14,597 bases of DNA from an uncultured Blautia sp. (lineage in GTDB: Bacteria > Bacillota > Clostridia > Lachnospirales > Lachnospiraceae), in the NCBI GenBank assembly GCA_900539145.1, contig UQAX01000056.1:1-14597 (forward strand), read 5' to 3'. The number at the start of each line of letters is the position of its first letter. Within the stretch, counting starts at the first letter, position 1. Shown here one piece after another: positions 1 through 5,480 of this stretch. The notes under the pieces were generated by a model that was not told the origin of the DNA, did not search any database, and saw only the letters and a program-made list of their open reading frames with translations. The position numbers and the translations under genes were made by a program.

Positions 1-727
1 TCTTGAGCCGCTGGGCTTGGGAAAGGGAAGGGGTAGCCTGTTCGCTGTCCATCGCATCCAGCAGGTCTACCTGTTCCTCCTTTTTTAGAAAGGACAGCTC
101 ATAGGCAGGGTTCAGGGCAATCTTCTTTTCATCTACCATATCCATCAATTCAGGAATCAGCTCTGTCAGACGGATATAGCGAAAAATCTGGTTTTTACTC
201 TGACCTACTTGCTCTGCCAAAACTTCGCTGGACTTCTTCCCAAAATTGTTCCCAACTTGGGAACAATTTTCTTTACCCGGTCTGCCAGCCTGTCTTTTCA
301 TGGCATCCAGCTTCATTTTATAAGCAAATGCCCTTTCACTTGGGAGCAGGCTTTCTCGTTGTAAATTGCTGTCAACCATAATGATCGTGGCGGCATCATC
401 ATCCAAATCCCGAACAATGACCGGCATAGTCTCCTTTTCTGCCAGCTCACTGGCTCTGTGCCGCCGGTGTCCGGCTACCAGTTCATAGCCGCCCTCCGGG
501 TCCGGTCTGGCAATCGCCGGAACCAGAACGCCATACTGCTTAATACTGTCAGCGGTCTCCATCATGGCTTCGTCATCCTTGACTTTGAATGGGTGATTCT
601 TAAACGGATGCAGTTCAGACAGCGGAAGTTCCTGAATCTTTTCCAGCTTTGCATCCTGACGGCCTTCTTCGGTGGAGAACAGATCATCTACCGAGGCCAA
701 CTCTATTTTTTTCGCGCTGCTTTTCAA
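1..727 (-). CDS. parB: ParB/Spo0J-type partition protein, C-terminus outside window
   Basis: DNA-binding partner of ParA in plasmid or integrative-element segregation. 242 residues are visible; the gene runs off the left edge. The ParB box region (LVAGHRRHRASELA, residues 83-96) is the nucleotide-binding/clamp motif of the ParB N-domain. A helix-turn-helix segment follows at about residues 166-190 (SSEVLAEQVGQSKNQIFRYI). No ATG fits the N-terminus. The start chosen is TTG at 727, preceded at 9 nt by a full AAGGAGGTG ribosome site (735-743), giving MKSSAKKIELASVDDLFSTEE. The start lies inside the 3' end of parA (44-nt overlap), so translation is probably coupled. A perfect palindrome (242-270) lies in the linker just before the helix-turn-helix. 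The G+C-rich composition contrasts with the rpsI/rplM genes. Family assignment is firm; carriage on an ICE-like element rather than the chromosomal copy is inferred from context. Confidence 0.9.
   Translation of the reverse strand, partial: MKSSAKKIELASVDDLFSTEEGRQDAKLEKIQELPLSELHPFKNHPFKVKDDEAMMETADSIKQYGVLVPAIARPDPEGGYELVAGHRRHRASELAEKETMPVIVRDLDDDAATIIMVDSNLQRESLLPSERAFAYKMKLDAMKRQAGRPGKENCSQVGNNFGKKSSEVLAEQVGQSKNQIFRYIRLTELIPELMDMVDEKKIALNPAYELSFLKKEEQVDLLDAMDSEQATPSLSQAQRLK
242..270. repeat. Perfect 14-bp-arm palindrome inside parB
   Basis: Arms 242-255 and 257-270 are exact reverse complements (AAAATTGTTCCCAA / TTGGGAACAATTTT) around a single central base. The outer TGTTCC...GGAACA resembles the ends of Bacillus-type parS (TGTTTCACGTGAAACA), but the centre differs. 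It encodes the ParB stretch ENCSQVGNNF. It could be a partition or autoregulatory site, or an RNA hairpin; this is inference. Confidence 0.75.
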
Positions 728-1505
728 GTTTCAACACCTCCTTCGTCAGATTTTTGTAGCCCTCAGCCACCTTGCCGCCGGGATCATGGGCAAAAATGCT
801 TTTTCCCTCGGCGCTGATTTCCTTTGCCCGGACAGAATGGGGGATCTCTGTGCCGAATACTTTGATCTTGCTGCCATAGGTCTCCCGCAGGAGCGCGGAG
901 ATCTCTTTGGCAAAGTTGGTTCGGCTGTCCACCATCGTCAGCAGGATACCGTCTATCTGGAGCTTGGGGTTTATCTGCCGCTTTACCTTGTTCACCGTGG
1001 AGAGCAACTGTTCCAGCCCTTTGGCGGGCAGATACTCTGCCTGAACGGGAATAATGATCCTGTTCGCAGCGGCCAGCGCATTGACTGTGAGCATCCCAAG
1101 GGAGGGCTGGCAGTCGATGAGGATATGGGAGTATTGCCCCTTCAGCGTGTCCAGATATTGCCGCAAGATAGTCTCACGACTCATGGCATTTACCAGGGAT
1201 ACTTCCATACCGGATAACTGGATGTCCGCAGGGATCAGGTCTACACCCTCTGGGTGGTGCAGGATACCCTCGCCGGGACGAAGCGGCTCATCCATCAGGA
1301 TACGACCCATAGCGTCCGACAGCGTAAAGGGCAGCTTGTCCGGTTGGGGATTGCCCAAGCTGATCGTCAGGCTACCTTGCGGGTCTCCGTCGATCAGCAG
1401 GACTTTCTTTCCAGCCTGCGCCAAACCGATTCCCAAGTTGGCACAGGTTGTTGTCTTACCAACGCCGCCTTTCTGGTTGGCGATGGCGATGATTTGCGTG
1501 TTCAT
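684..1505 (-). CDS. parA: ParA/Soj-family partition ATPase
   Basis: 273-residue P-loop ATPase that drives DNA segregation together with ParB. Deviant Walker A is KGGVGKTT (residues 12-19, signature lysine K12 and K17). Walker A' is around LLIDGDPQG (36-44). Walker B is HILIDCQPSLG (127-137) with Asp131. There is no long N-terminal DNA-binding extension, so it is the short Soj-like type. An in-frame upstream ATG at 1568 exists, but 1505 is chosen because GAGGTG lies 6 nt before it and the protein then begins MNTQIIAIANQKGG, as the family does. Two intrinsic-terminator-like hairpins lie upstream (1551-1590, 1624-1656), so its promoter is either very close or read-through is controlled. It is the first gene of a parA-parB unit in G+C-rich DNA beside the 3' end of rpsI, consistent with an integrative element backbone. 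Confidence 0.92.
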   Translation of the reverse strand: MNTQIIAIANQKGGVGKTTTCANLGIGLAQAGKKVLLIDGDPQGSLTISLGNPQPDKLPFTLSDAMGRILMDEPLRPGEGILHHPEGVDLIPADIQLSGMEVSLVNAMSRETILRQYLDTLKGQYSHILIDCQPSLGMLTVNALAAANRIIIPVQAEYLPAKGLEQLLSTVNKVKRQINPKLQIDGILLTMVDSRTNFAKEISALLRETYGSKIKVFGTEIPHSVRAKEISAEGKSIFAHDPGGKVAEGYKNLTKEVLKLEKQREKNRVGLGR

Positions 1506-1550
1506 TGACTTCACCTCATTTCTAATTGTTTCTGTTGCTTCTGGAAATAG

Positions 1551-1590
1551 AAAAAGCCGCCACTCCAAAATAAAAAGTGAAGTGACGGCT
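1551..1590 (-). terminator. Intrinsic terminator-like hairpin in the parA leader
   Basis: Read on the minus strand, AGCCGTCACTTCA (1590-1578) pairs with TGGAGTGGCGGCT (1567-1555), two positions being G-U, with a 10-nt AT-rich loop and a short T run after the stem. It lies 45 nt before the parA start, so it is either an attenuator or shields parA from upstream transcription. Confidence 0.6.
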
Positions 1591-1623
1591 CTTTCTATGG
1601 CCGGAATATGAGTTCCTGAAATG

Positions 1624-1656
1624 AAAAAAGCACCCAGTCATTTTACACTGAGTGCT
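1624..1656 (-). terminator. Second terminator-like hairpin upstream of parA
   Basis: On the minus strand AGCACTCAGT (1656-1647) pairs with ACTGGGTGCT (1638-1629), with one mismatch and an 8-nt loop. It is followed directly by six Ts (1629-1624). This is the classic form of a Rho-independent terminator facing parA; there is no gene between it and the rpsI terminator. Confidence 0.6.
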
Positions 1657-1681
1657 GTATCAAATTCATATTCAATTATTC

Positions 1682-1897
1682 AAATTAGGTCAAACTATGT
1701 CAAACTGCCACAGACCAAAACGAGGGGACAAAGGGCTGAAAAGCGACCCCAAAACACCCCCAAAAATCGGCTCTCGGTTAACCACTTTGGGCACCACTTG
1801 ACCCTCTTTTTGCCCTCTTTTGGGCCGGTTAACCACTTGCGGACCACTAAAAATTGGGTGAAAACGGCTCTCGTTTTTCCAAATTTGGTCAAACTAT
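1682..1897. repeat. Short direct repeats at the element edge (candidate integrase arm sites)
   Basis: Three repeat families lie in this gene-free stretch. AAATTAGGTCAAACTAT (1682-1698) recurs with one change at 1881-1897. CGGCTCTCG occurs at 1768-1776 and 1865-1873. GGTTAACCACTT occurs at 1776-1787 and 1827-1838, each followed by a second CACCACT/GACCACT copy, so on the minus strand each unit reads GTGGT-N4-AA(A)GTGGTTAACC. Ordered short repeats next to a gene 3' end are typical of tyrosine-integrase arm sites; the assignment is inference. Confidence 0.6.
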
Positions 1898-1918
1898 ATC
1901 AGCCCGTTTAGATATAGT

Positions 1919-1952
1919 AAAACCCCGGAAAACCTTGATTTTCCGGGGTTTT
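1919..1952. terminator. Terminator of the rplM-rpsI operon
   Basis: A perfect 14-bp stem AAAACCCCGGAAAA (1919-1932) / TTTTCCGGGGTTTT (1939-1952) has a 6-nt loop and T runs on both strands, so it can work in both directions. It lies about 30 nt after the rpsI stop. It may belong to the inserted element rather than the host. Confidence 0.85.
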
Positions 1953-1983
1953 TGAACCATTTTGATACGGTTTGAACAGCAGA

Positions 1984-2376
1984 TTATCTCTTGCTGAACT
2001 GAGGCGCGCGACGAGCCGCCTTGAGACCGTATTTCTTTCTTTCTTTCATACGTGGATCACGTGTTAAGAATCCAGCTGCTTTTAATGCAGGTCTGTATTC
2101 GCTGTCAGCTTCTAATAATGCTCTGGAGATACCATGACGAATAGCACCGGCCTGTCCTGTAAATCCGCCACCATGAACGTTTACTAAAACGTCAAATTTA
2201 TCAAGTGTTTCTGTCAGTGTTAATGGCTGACGAACAACAACTTTTAATGTTTCTAATCCAAAATATTCATCAATATCTCTTTTGTTGATTGTGATTTTAC
2301 CTGTACCTGGTACTAAGTATACACGAGCTACAGATGATTTTCTTCTTCCTGTTCCATAGAATTTTGTACTAGCCAC
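1984..2376 (-). CDS. rpsI: 30S ribosomal protein S9 (uS9)
   Basis: 130 residues, the usual bacterial length. It binds 16S rRNA in the small-subunit head, and its basic C-terminal tail reaches the P-site tRNA. The S9 signature is GGGFTGQAGAIRHGISRAL (residues 69-87) and the C-terminus ARRAPQFSKR is intact. The start is GTG at 2376 (MASTKFYGTGRRKSS), with AGGAGG at 2386-2391, 9 nt upstream; no in-frame ATG is closer to the conserved N-terminus. It follows rplM by 16 nt, the conserved L13-S9 operon order. The 3' end is the presumed attachment site of the neighbouring element; because the tail reads as full consensus, any insertion has restored the reading frame. Confidence 0.97.
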   Translation of the reverse strand: MASTKFYGTGRRKSSVARVYLVPGTGKITINKRDIDEYFGLETLKVVVRQPLTLTETLDKFDVLVNVHGGGFTGQAGAIRHGISRALLEADSEYRPALKAAGFLTRDPRMKERKKYGLKAARRAPQFSKR

Positions 2377-2392
2377 TGTTCATTACCTCCTA

Positions 2393-2821
2393 TTAAAATG
2401 TTAATACTTCTGGTTTCTGAGCTGCATGATTGTGCTCTGGTCCAGCGTATACATGTAATTTTTTAATCATGGATCTTCCTAAAGGTCCTTTTGGAAGCAT
2501 ACCTTTAACAGCAAGCTCAATAACTCTTTCAGGTTTTTTGTCCATCATTTCTTTTAATGTTGTTTCTTTCATTCCGCCAACATAATCAGAGTGGTTATAA
2601 TAGATTTTCTGATCCATTTTTTTACCTGTAACTTTGATTTTTTCAGCGTTTACTACGATTACATAATCACCTGTATCAATATGTGGTGTGAAAACAGGTT
2701 TATTTTTTCCTCTTAAAACCTTAGCAATTTCAGATGAAAGACGTCCTAATGTCTGTCCTTCAGCGTCTACAACATACCATTTTCTTTCGATCTTATCTGG
2801 ATTAGCCATATAAGTATTCAT
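2393..2821 (-). CDS. rplM: 50S ribosomal protein L13 (uL13)
   Basis: 142 residues, normal for the family. It is an early-assembling 23S rRNA-binding protein of the large subunit. The L13 signature lies at about residues 104-128 (AVKGMLPKGPLGRSMIKKL, then HVYAGPEHNH to 131). An in-frame upstream ATG at 2872 is rejected because it would place the AGGAGG ribosome site inside the gene. The ATG at 2821 has AGGAGG 7 nt before it and gives MNTYMANPDKIERKWYVVDA. It is first in the rplM-rpsI operon, driven by the promoter at 2941-2969, with a roughly 112-nt leader containing a well-formed hairpin (2877-2928) that probably mediates autoregulation. Confidence 0.97.
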   Translation of the reverse strand: MNTYMANPDKIERKWYVVDAEGQTLGRLSSEIAKVLRGKNKPVFTPHIDTGDYVIVVNAEKIKVTGKKMDQKIYYNHSDYVGGMKETTLKEMMDKKPERVIELAVKGMLPKGPLGRSMIKKLHVYAGPEHNHAAQKPEVLTF

Positions 2822-2876
2822 GGTTTTACCTCCTATTATCAACAATATAGAATATTTTATCAAAAATTTCAAATAG

Positions 2877-2928
2877 CGTACTTGAACCTGCTATACCGGG
2901 GCTTTTGGTTAAGCATATTCAAACTACG
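2877..2928 (-). ncRNA. Structured rplM leader, candidate L13 autoregulatory leader
   Basis: Minus-strand RNA folds as stacked helices: CGTA (2928-2925) with TACG (2880-2877), TTGAA (2922-2918) with TTCAA (2886-2882), TGCT (2915-2912) with AGCA (2892-2889), and ACC (2909-2907) with GGT (2897-2895). The helices are separated by small, mostly symmetric internal loops and capped by the 9-nt loop AAAAGCCCC. It begins about 6 nt after the predicted start of transcription. Position and size fit the known L13 leader class of Firmicutes; I could not run a covariance search. Confidence 0.6.
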
Positions 2929-2940
2929 TCATACTGTTAT

Positions 2941-2969
2941 ATTATATTATAAGTAAAACTCTGTGTCAA
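2941..2969 (-). promoter_or_regulatory. Consensus sigma-A promoter for rplM-rpsI
   Basis: On the minus strand TTGACA (2969-2964) and TATAAT (2946-2941) are separated by exactly 17 nt, a perfect consensus. The -35 lies within the last codons of the upstream RelA/SpoT-domain gene, whose TAA stop (2949-2947) touches the -10 box. Confidence 0.9.
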
Positions 2970-3921
2970 CAGATTTCTCCATATTAATGGAAATTTTTTG
3001 CCTTTCCTGCCACTGTTTTGTTCTTTCACGAATAAGCATCGGAGTACGGTCTTCGAGGTCCTTTCGTCCTAAGCAGACTTCATTGCATACAAAAATCAAA
3101 TTATCCACCGTCAGAGCAATTCCTTCCGACAAATCACTGGCAAAAAAACGAATAGTTTCTTCTCTTTCACTGCGATAGATTTTCTTTACCAGCTCTGTAT
3201 CCTTTTCCAGAAACTCTTTCAGCGGTACGGATATGGTAGGATTTTCAAACCGCAACCGGAATTTATGGCGAACCATAGCCTCGATTTCCATGTTTTTATA
3301 ATTTCTGTACGCCAGCCTTTCCAGAAGATTTACCATACTCCTGTCACAAACCTCCAAGGTTGCGTAAATTCCATTAAGCTCTCTCGAAAAATCATAGTGC
3401 TGCTCCCACGCTTCTTTATGCTTATAGCGTACTTCATGATCTACTTCATGCCACCCTTCTGAAAAAGTTGTTCTTATCTGCACCTCAAAAGTTTTATCAA
3501 TTCGATAATCTTCCCACAGCTTTGTCGGAAATCGCTCAATAAATTCTTCCGGAATACGACAAACATAATTCATTCGAAGTGGATTAAATTCATTTACTTT
3601 TGGTTTGTCTTCATGGGAGTCCTTTTCAATAATAGAATAGGTATTTTTCAGCATTTCTTTGCAAATTGCAATATCATCCATATAATATAGTACAATTCGT
3701 ATTCCTACAATGTCCTGCATTTTTTTATTTTTTTGAAGATACTCTTCCTTTTTCCATTCCAGCTTATGCCAGATTGAACCTGCCTCTTTTACTCTGGCAA
3801 AGATATGAAAGTAGATGCCGCTTCTCTCTAATTTATCCTGTATTCTCTTTCCAAGTTCTTTACCTAAACTGTTGATTTCGTCACTTTTTAAAAGCTCTGA
3901 CAGTTCTTCAATTCCTTTCAT
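2947..3921 (-). CDS. RelA/SpoT-domain protein, possible (p)ppGpp synthetase-like or toxSAS-like nucleotidyltransferase
   Basis: 324 residues. Synthetase-fold motifs are present: ARVKEAGSIWHKL (42-54, the R/K ATP-binding segment), DIVGIRI (70-76, with the metal-binding Asp position), FEVQIRT (145-151, catalytic Glu146) and DHEVRYK (161-167). The usual GY(Q/R)SLH guanine-stacking segment is replaced by NPLRMNYVCRIP (113-124), so the pyrophosphate acceptor may not be GDP/GTP. The hydrolase HD domain and ACT/TGS domains are absent. Residues about 175-324 form an additional, charged, mostly helical region I do not recognise. An in-frame TTG start at 3942 is possible, but ATG at 3921 has AAGGAG just before it. 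The promoter is at 3969-3997. The gene is divergent from trxA and lies upstream of rplM-rpsI, overlapping their promoter. The enzyme class is well supported; the substrate is unknown. Confidence 0.75.
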   Translation of the reverse strand: MKGIEELSELLKSDEINSLGKELGKRIQDKLERSGIYFHIFARVKEAGSIWHKLEWKKEEYLQKNKKMQDIVGIRIVLYYMDDIAICKEMLKNTYSIIEKDSHEDKPKVNEFNPLRMNYVCRIPEEFIERFPTKLWEDYRIDKTFEVQIRTTFSEGWHEVDHEVRYKHKEAWEQHYDFSRELNGIYATLEVCDRSMVNLLERLAYRNYKNMEIEAMVRHKFRLRFENPTISVPLKEFLEKDTELVKKIYRSEREETIRFFASDLSEGIALTVDNLIFVCNEVCLGRKDLEDRTPMLIRERTKQWQERQKISINMEKSVDTEFYL

Positions 3922-3968
3922 ATACTCTCCTTCTTTTGCCAAACTAAATCCCTTAATCTTTACGCTTT

Positions 3969-3997
3969 ATTATAACAACTTAAAGAGTATTCGTAAA
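3969..3997 (-). promoter_or_regulatory. Promoter of the RelA/SpoT-domain gene
   Basis: On the minus strand TTTACG (3997-3992), a 17-nt spacer and a perfect TATAAT (3974-3969). The 5' leader would be about 40 nt. Confidence 0.7.
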
Positions 3998-4044
3998 CGC
4001 TTTTACCCTACTTTTTAAGATTTTTTCCATTTTTCGTATAAATA

Positions 4045-4059
4045 TGTGACCTTGTCACA
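4045..4059. promoter_or_regulatory. Palindromic candidate operator upstream of trxA
   Basis: TGTGACCTTGTCACA has perfect 6-bp arms around CTT. It resembles Crp/Fnr-type half-sites (TGTGA...TCACA) but with a 5-nt rather than the usual 6-nt spacer. It abuts the -35 region of the trxA promoter, a position suited to regulation. The regulator is unknown. Confidence 0.5.
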
Positions 4060-4086
4060 GACTATCATCTATACAATCGTTATAAT
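4058..4086 (+). promoter_or_regulatory. Likely trxA-trxB promoter
   Basis: A perfect -10 TATAAT (4081-4086) has a weak -35 CAGACT (4058-4063) at 17 nt. The poor -35 and the adjacent palindrome suggest that it depends on an activator or is repressible. Confidence 0.5.
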
Positions 4087-4130
4087 GCAGATATCAAATG
4101 AAAAATAACAAAGCAAAGGAGAAAATTATT

Positions 4131-4445
4131 ATGGCAATCTTACACATAAATGAAAACAACTTTAACAATGAGGTATTAGAGTCCTCCAAACCTGTTCTTT
4201 TAGACTTTTTCGCAACATGGTGCGGACCTTGCAAAATGCTTGGACAAGTATTAGAACAGTTAGATGCTGAAACACAGGATTTTAAAATTGTAAAAGTAGA
4301 TATTGATGAAAATCCAGAATTAACAAGACAATGGAACGTCACAACTGTACCATCCATTTTCTTTATCAAAGACGGACAGGTAAAAGACTCCGCTATTGGT
4401 TTCCTTCCTAAACCGGTAATTGAACAAAAAATGAAAACACTTTAA
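4131..4445 (+). CDS. trxA: Thioredoxin
   Basis: 104-residue cytosolic disulfide reductase, standard family length. The active site is WCGPC (residues 30-34) in the context LLDFFATWCGPCKM, and the cis-proline is Pro74 (TTVPS). An in-frame ATG at 4098 exists, but 4131 is chosen because AGGAG lies 9 nt before it and the protein then starts MAILHINENNF, as thioredoxins do. The gene is followed 22 nt later by its own reductase, so the two form a complete NADPH-TrxB-TrxA electron path for ribonucleotide reductase, peroxidases and protein thiols. A candidate operator (4045-4059) precedes the promoter. Confidence 0.94.
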   Translation: MAILHINENNFNNEVLESSKPVLLDFFATWCGPCKMLGQVLEQLDAETQDFKIVKVDIDENPELTRQWNVTTVPSIFFIKDGQVKDSAIGFLPKPVIEQKMKTL

Positions 4446-4467
4446 TTAACAGAAAGGTGGCATGGAG

Positions 4468-5388
4468 ATGAAAAAAGAATACGATTTTATTATTATTGGA
4501 GCAGGTCCCGCTGGTATGACAGCCGCCATCTATGCCTCCAGAGCAGGGCTTAAAACAGCACTGATTGAAGGCGGCGCTCCTGGTGGGAAACTGTTGAAAA
4601 CAAACGAAATCAGCAATTGGCCCGGCATAAAATCTGAGCCTGGCTCTCAGCTTGCCTTTGATATGTTTGAACATTCTACCAGTTTTGGGGCAGTTTATGA
4701 ATATGGAATAGTAACAGAAATTATTGATGGTGAAAAAAAACAGGTTATCTGTGCAGACGGTACTGTTTTTGAAGCCCCTGCTGTTCTCATAGCTACCGGA
4801 ACAAAAGAACGCCTGATGCATATTCCAGGTGAAGAAAAAAATATTGGCAAAGGTATTTCTTATTGTGCTGTCTGTGACGGAGCTTTTTATCTGGATAAAG
4901 AAATTGCTGTTATCGGTGCAGGTAATTCTGCTTTAGAAGAAGCGGTATATCTTACACAGTTTGCCAGCAAAGTTTATATTATTATGCGCCGTAATGTATT
5001 TCGGGCTGATAAAATTGCTGTAGATGCAGCAATATCTAATCCTAAAATTGAAATCATACAACAAGCTGTTCCTATAGAAATTTTAGATGATACTACTCAG
5101 GTAACAGGTCTGAAAATATCGGATGTGGTTACAAAAGAAGAACGCACCCTCAGCCTTTCCGGTATTTTCCCTTATATCGGTGCTGATCCTGTAACAGATT
5201 TTTTAAAACCTCTCAATGTACTGGATGAGCATGGTTATATAATCGTAAACGACACCATGGAAACAAAAATCCCTCTTTTGTATGGTGCCGGCGATGTAAG
5301 ACAAAAGCATTTACGCCAAGTTGTAACTGCAGTTAATGACGGTGCAATTGCTGCACAGGATGCTTTTCATAAAATAAAAAATTTATAA
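4468..5388 (+). CDS. trxB: Thioredoxin reductase (NADPH, FAD flavoprotein)
   Basis: 306 residues, the normal low-molecular-weight TrxR length. FAD site GAGPAG is at residues 11-16. Redox pair CAVC is at 133-136. The NADPH-binding glycine motif is IGAGNSA (149-155), followed by the phosphate-binding RRNVFRA (174-180); the usual His before RR is Met here. The C-terminal FAD motif YGAGDVRQKHLRQVVTA is at 272-288. ATG at 4462 is also in frame, but AAAGGTGG would lie only 1 nt from it; the ATG at 4468 has proper 7-nt spacing. It is co-transcribed with trxA and ends at a shared hairpin with the convergent GH2 gene. Confidence 0.94.
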   Translation: MKKEYDFIIIGAGPAGMTAAIYASRAGLKTALIEGGAPGGKLLKTNEISNWPGIKSEPGSQLAFDMFEHSTSFGAVYEYGIVTEIIDGEKKQVICADGTVFEAPAVLIATGTKERLMHIPGEEKNIGKGISYCAVCDGAFYLDKEIAVIGAGNSALEEAVYLTQFASKVYIIMRRNVFRADKIAVDAAISNPKIEIIQQAVPIEILDDTTQVTGLKISDVVTKEERTLSLSGIFPYIGADPVTDFLKPLNVLDEHGYIIVNDTMETKIPLLYGAGDVRQKHLRQVVTAVNDGAIAAQDAFHKIKNL

Positions 5389-5402
5389 CCCTCTTTAAAA
5401 AG

Positions 5403-5443
5403 AAGGAGCATACCAAATGAATTTTTCATCCGGTATGCTCCTT
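5403..5443. terminator. Bidirectional terminator between trxB and the GH2 gene
   Basis: GGAGCATACC (5405-5414) pairs perfectly with GGTATGCTCC (5432-5441), extended by two A-T pairs. An inner ATGAA/TTCAT helix (5417-5421/5425-5429) makes a longer bulged stem. TTTC follows on the plus strand, and TTCTTTTT follows on the minus strand, where the signal is stronger. It serves both convergent genes. Confidence 0.85.
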
Positions 5444-5480
5444 TCAGTTAAAGCTTAATATCTTTTAAATTTCCCAGGTT

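Larger units (their letters stand above)
1..1983. mobile_element. Probable end of an integrative element abutting rpsI (partial)
   Basis: A parA-parB backbone of higher G+C ends in a repeat-rich non-coding edge exactly at the 3' end of rpsI. The rpsI 3' end is, to my knowledge, a recurrent integration site for Firmicutes ICEs with tyrosine integrases. No integrase, relaxase or second att copy is visible here, so the other end and the integrase must lie left of the window if this is right. The exact junction is not determined. Confidence 0.5.

Noticed and set aside
1621..1911. Plus-strand ORF and an overlapping minus-strand ORF (1695-1892) in the element edge
   Set aside because: No ribosome site, no family resemblance, and the DNA is made of terminator stems and short repeats; better read as non-coding attachment-region DNA.
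2822..2872. N-terminal extension of rplM (start at 2872)
   Set aside because: It would put AGGAGG inside the gene and add residues not found in L13 proteins.
2881..2895. GGTTCAAGT-like T-loop motif on the minus strand before rplM, considered as part of a tRNA
   Set aside because: Flanking bases do not form T-arm or acceptor stems; the bases fit the rplM leader hairpin instead.
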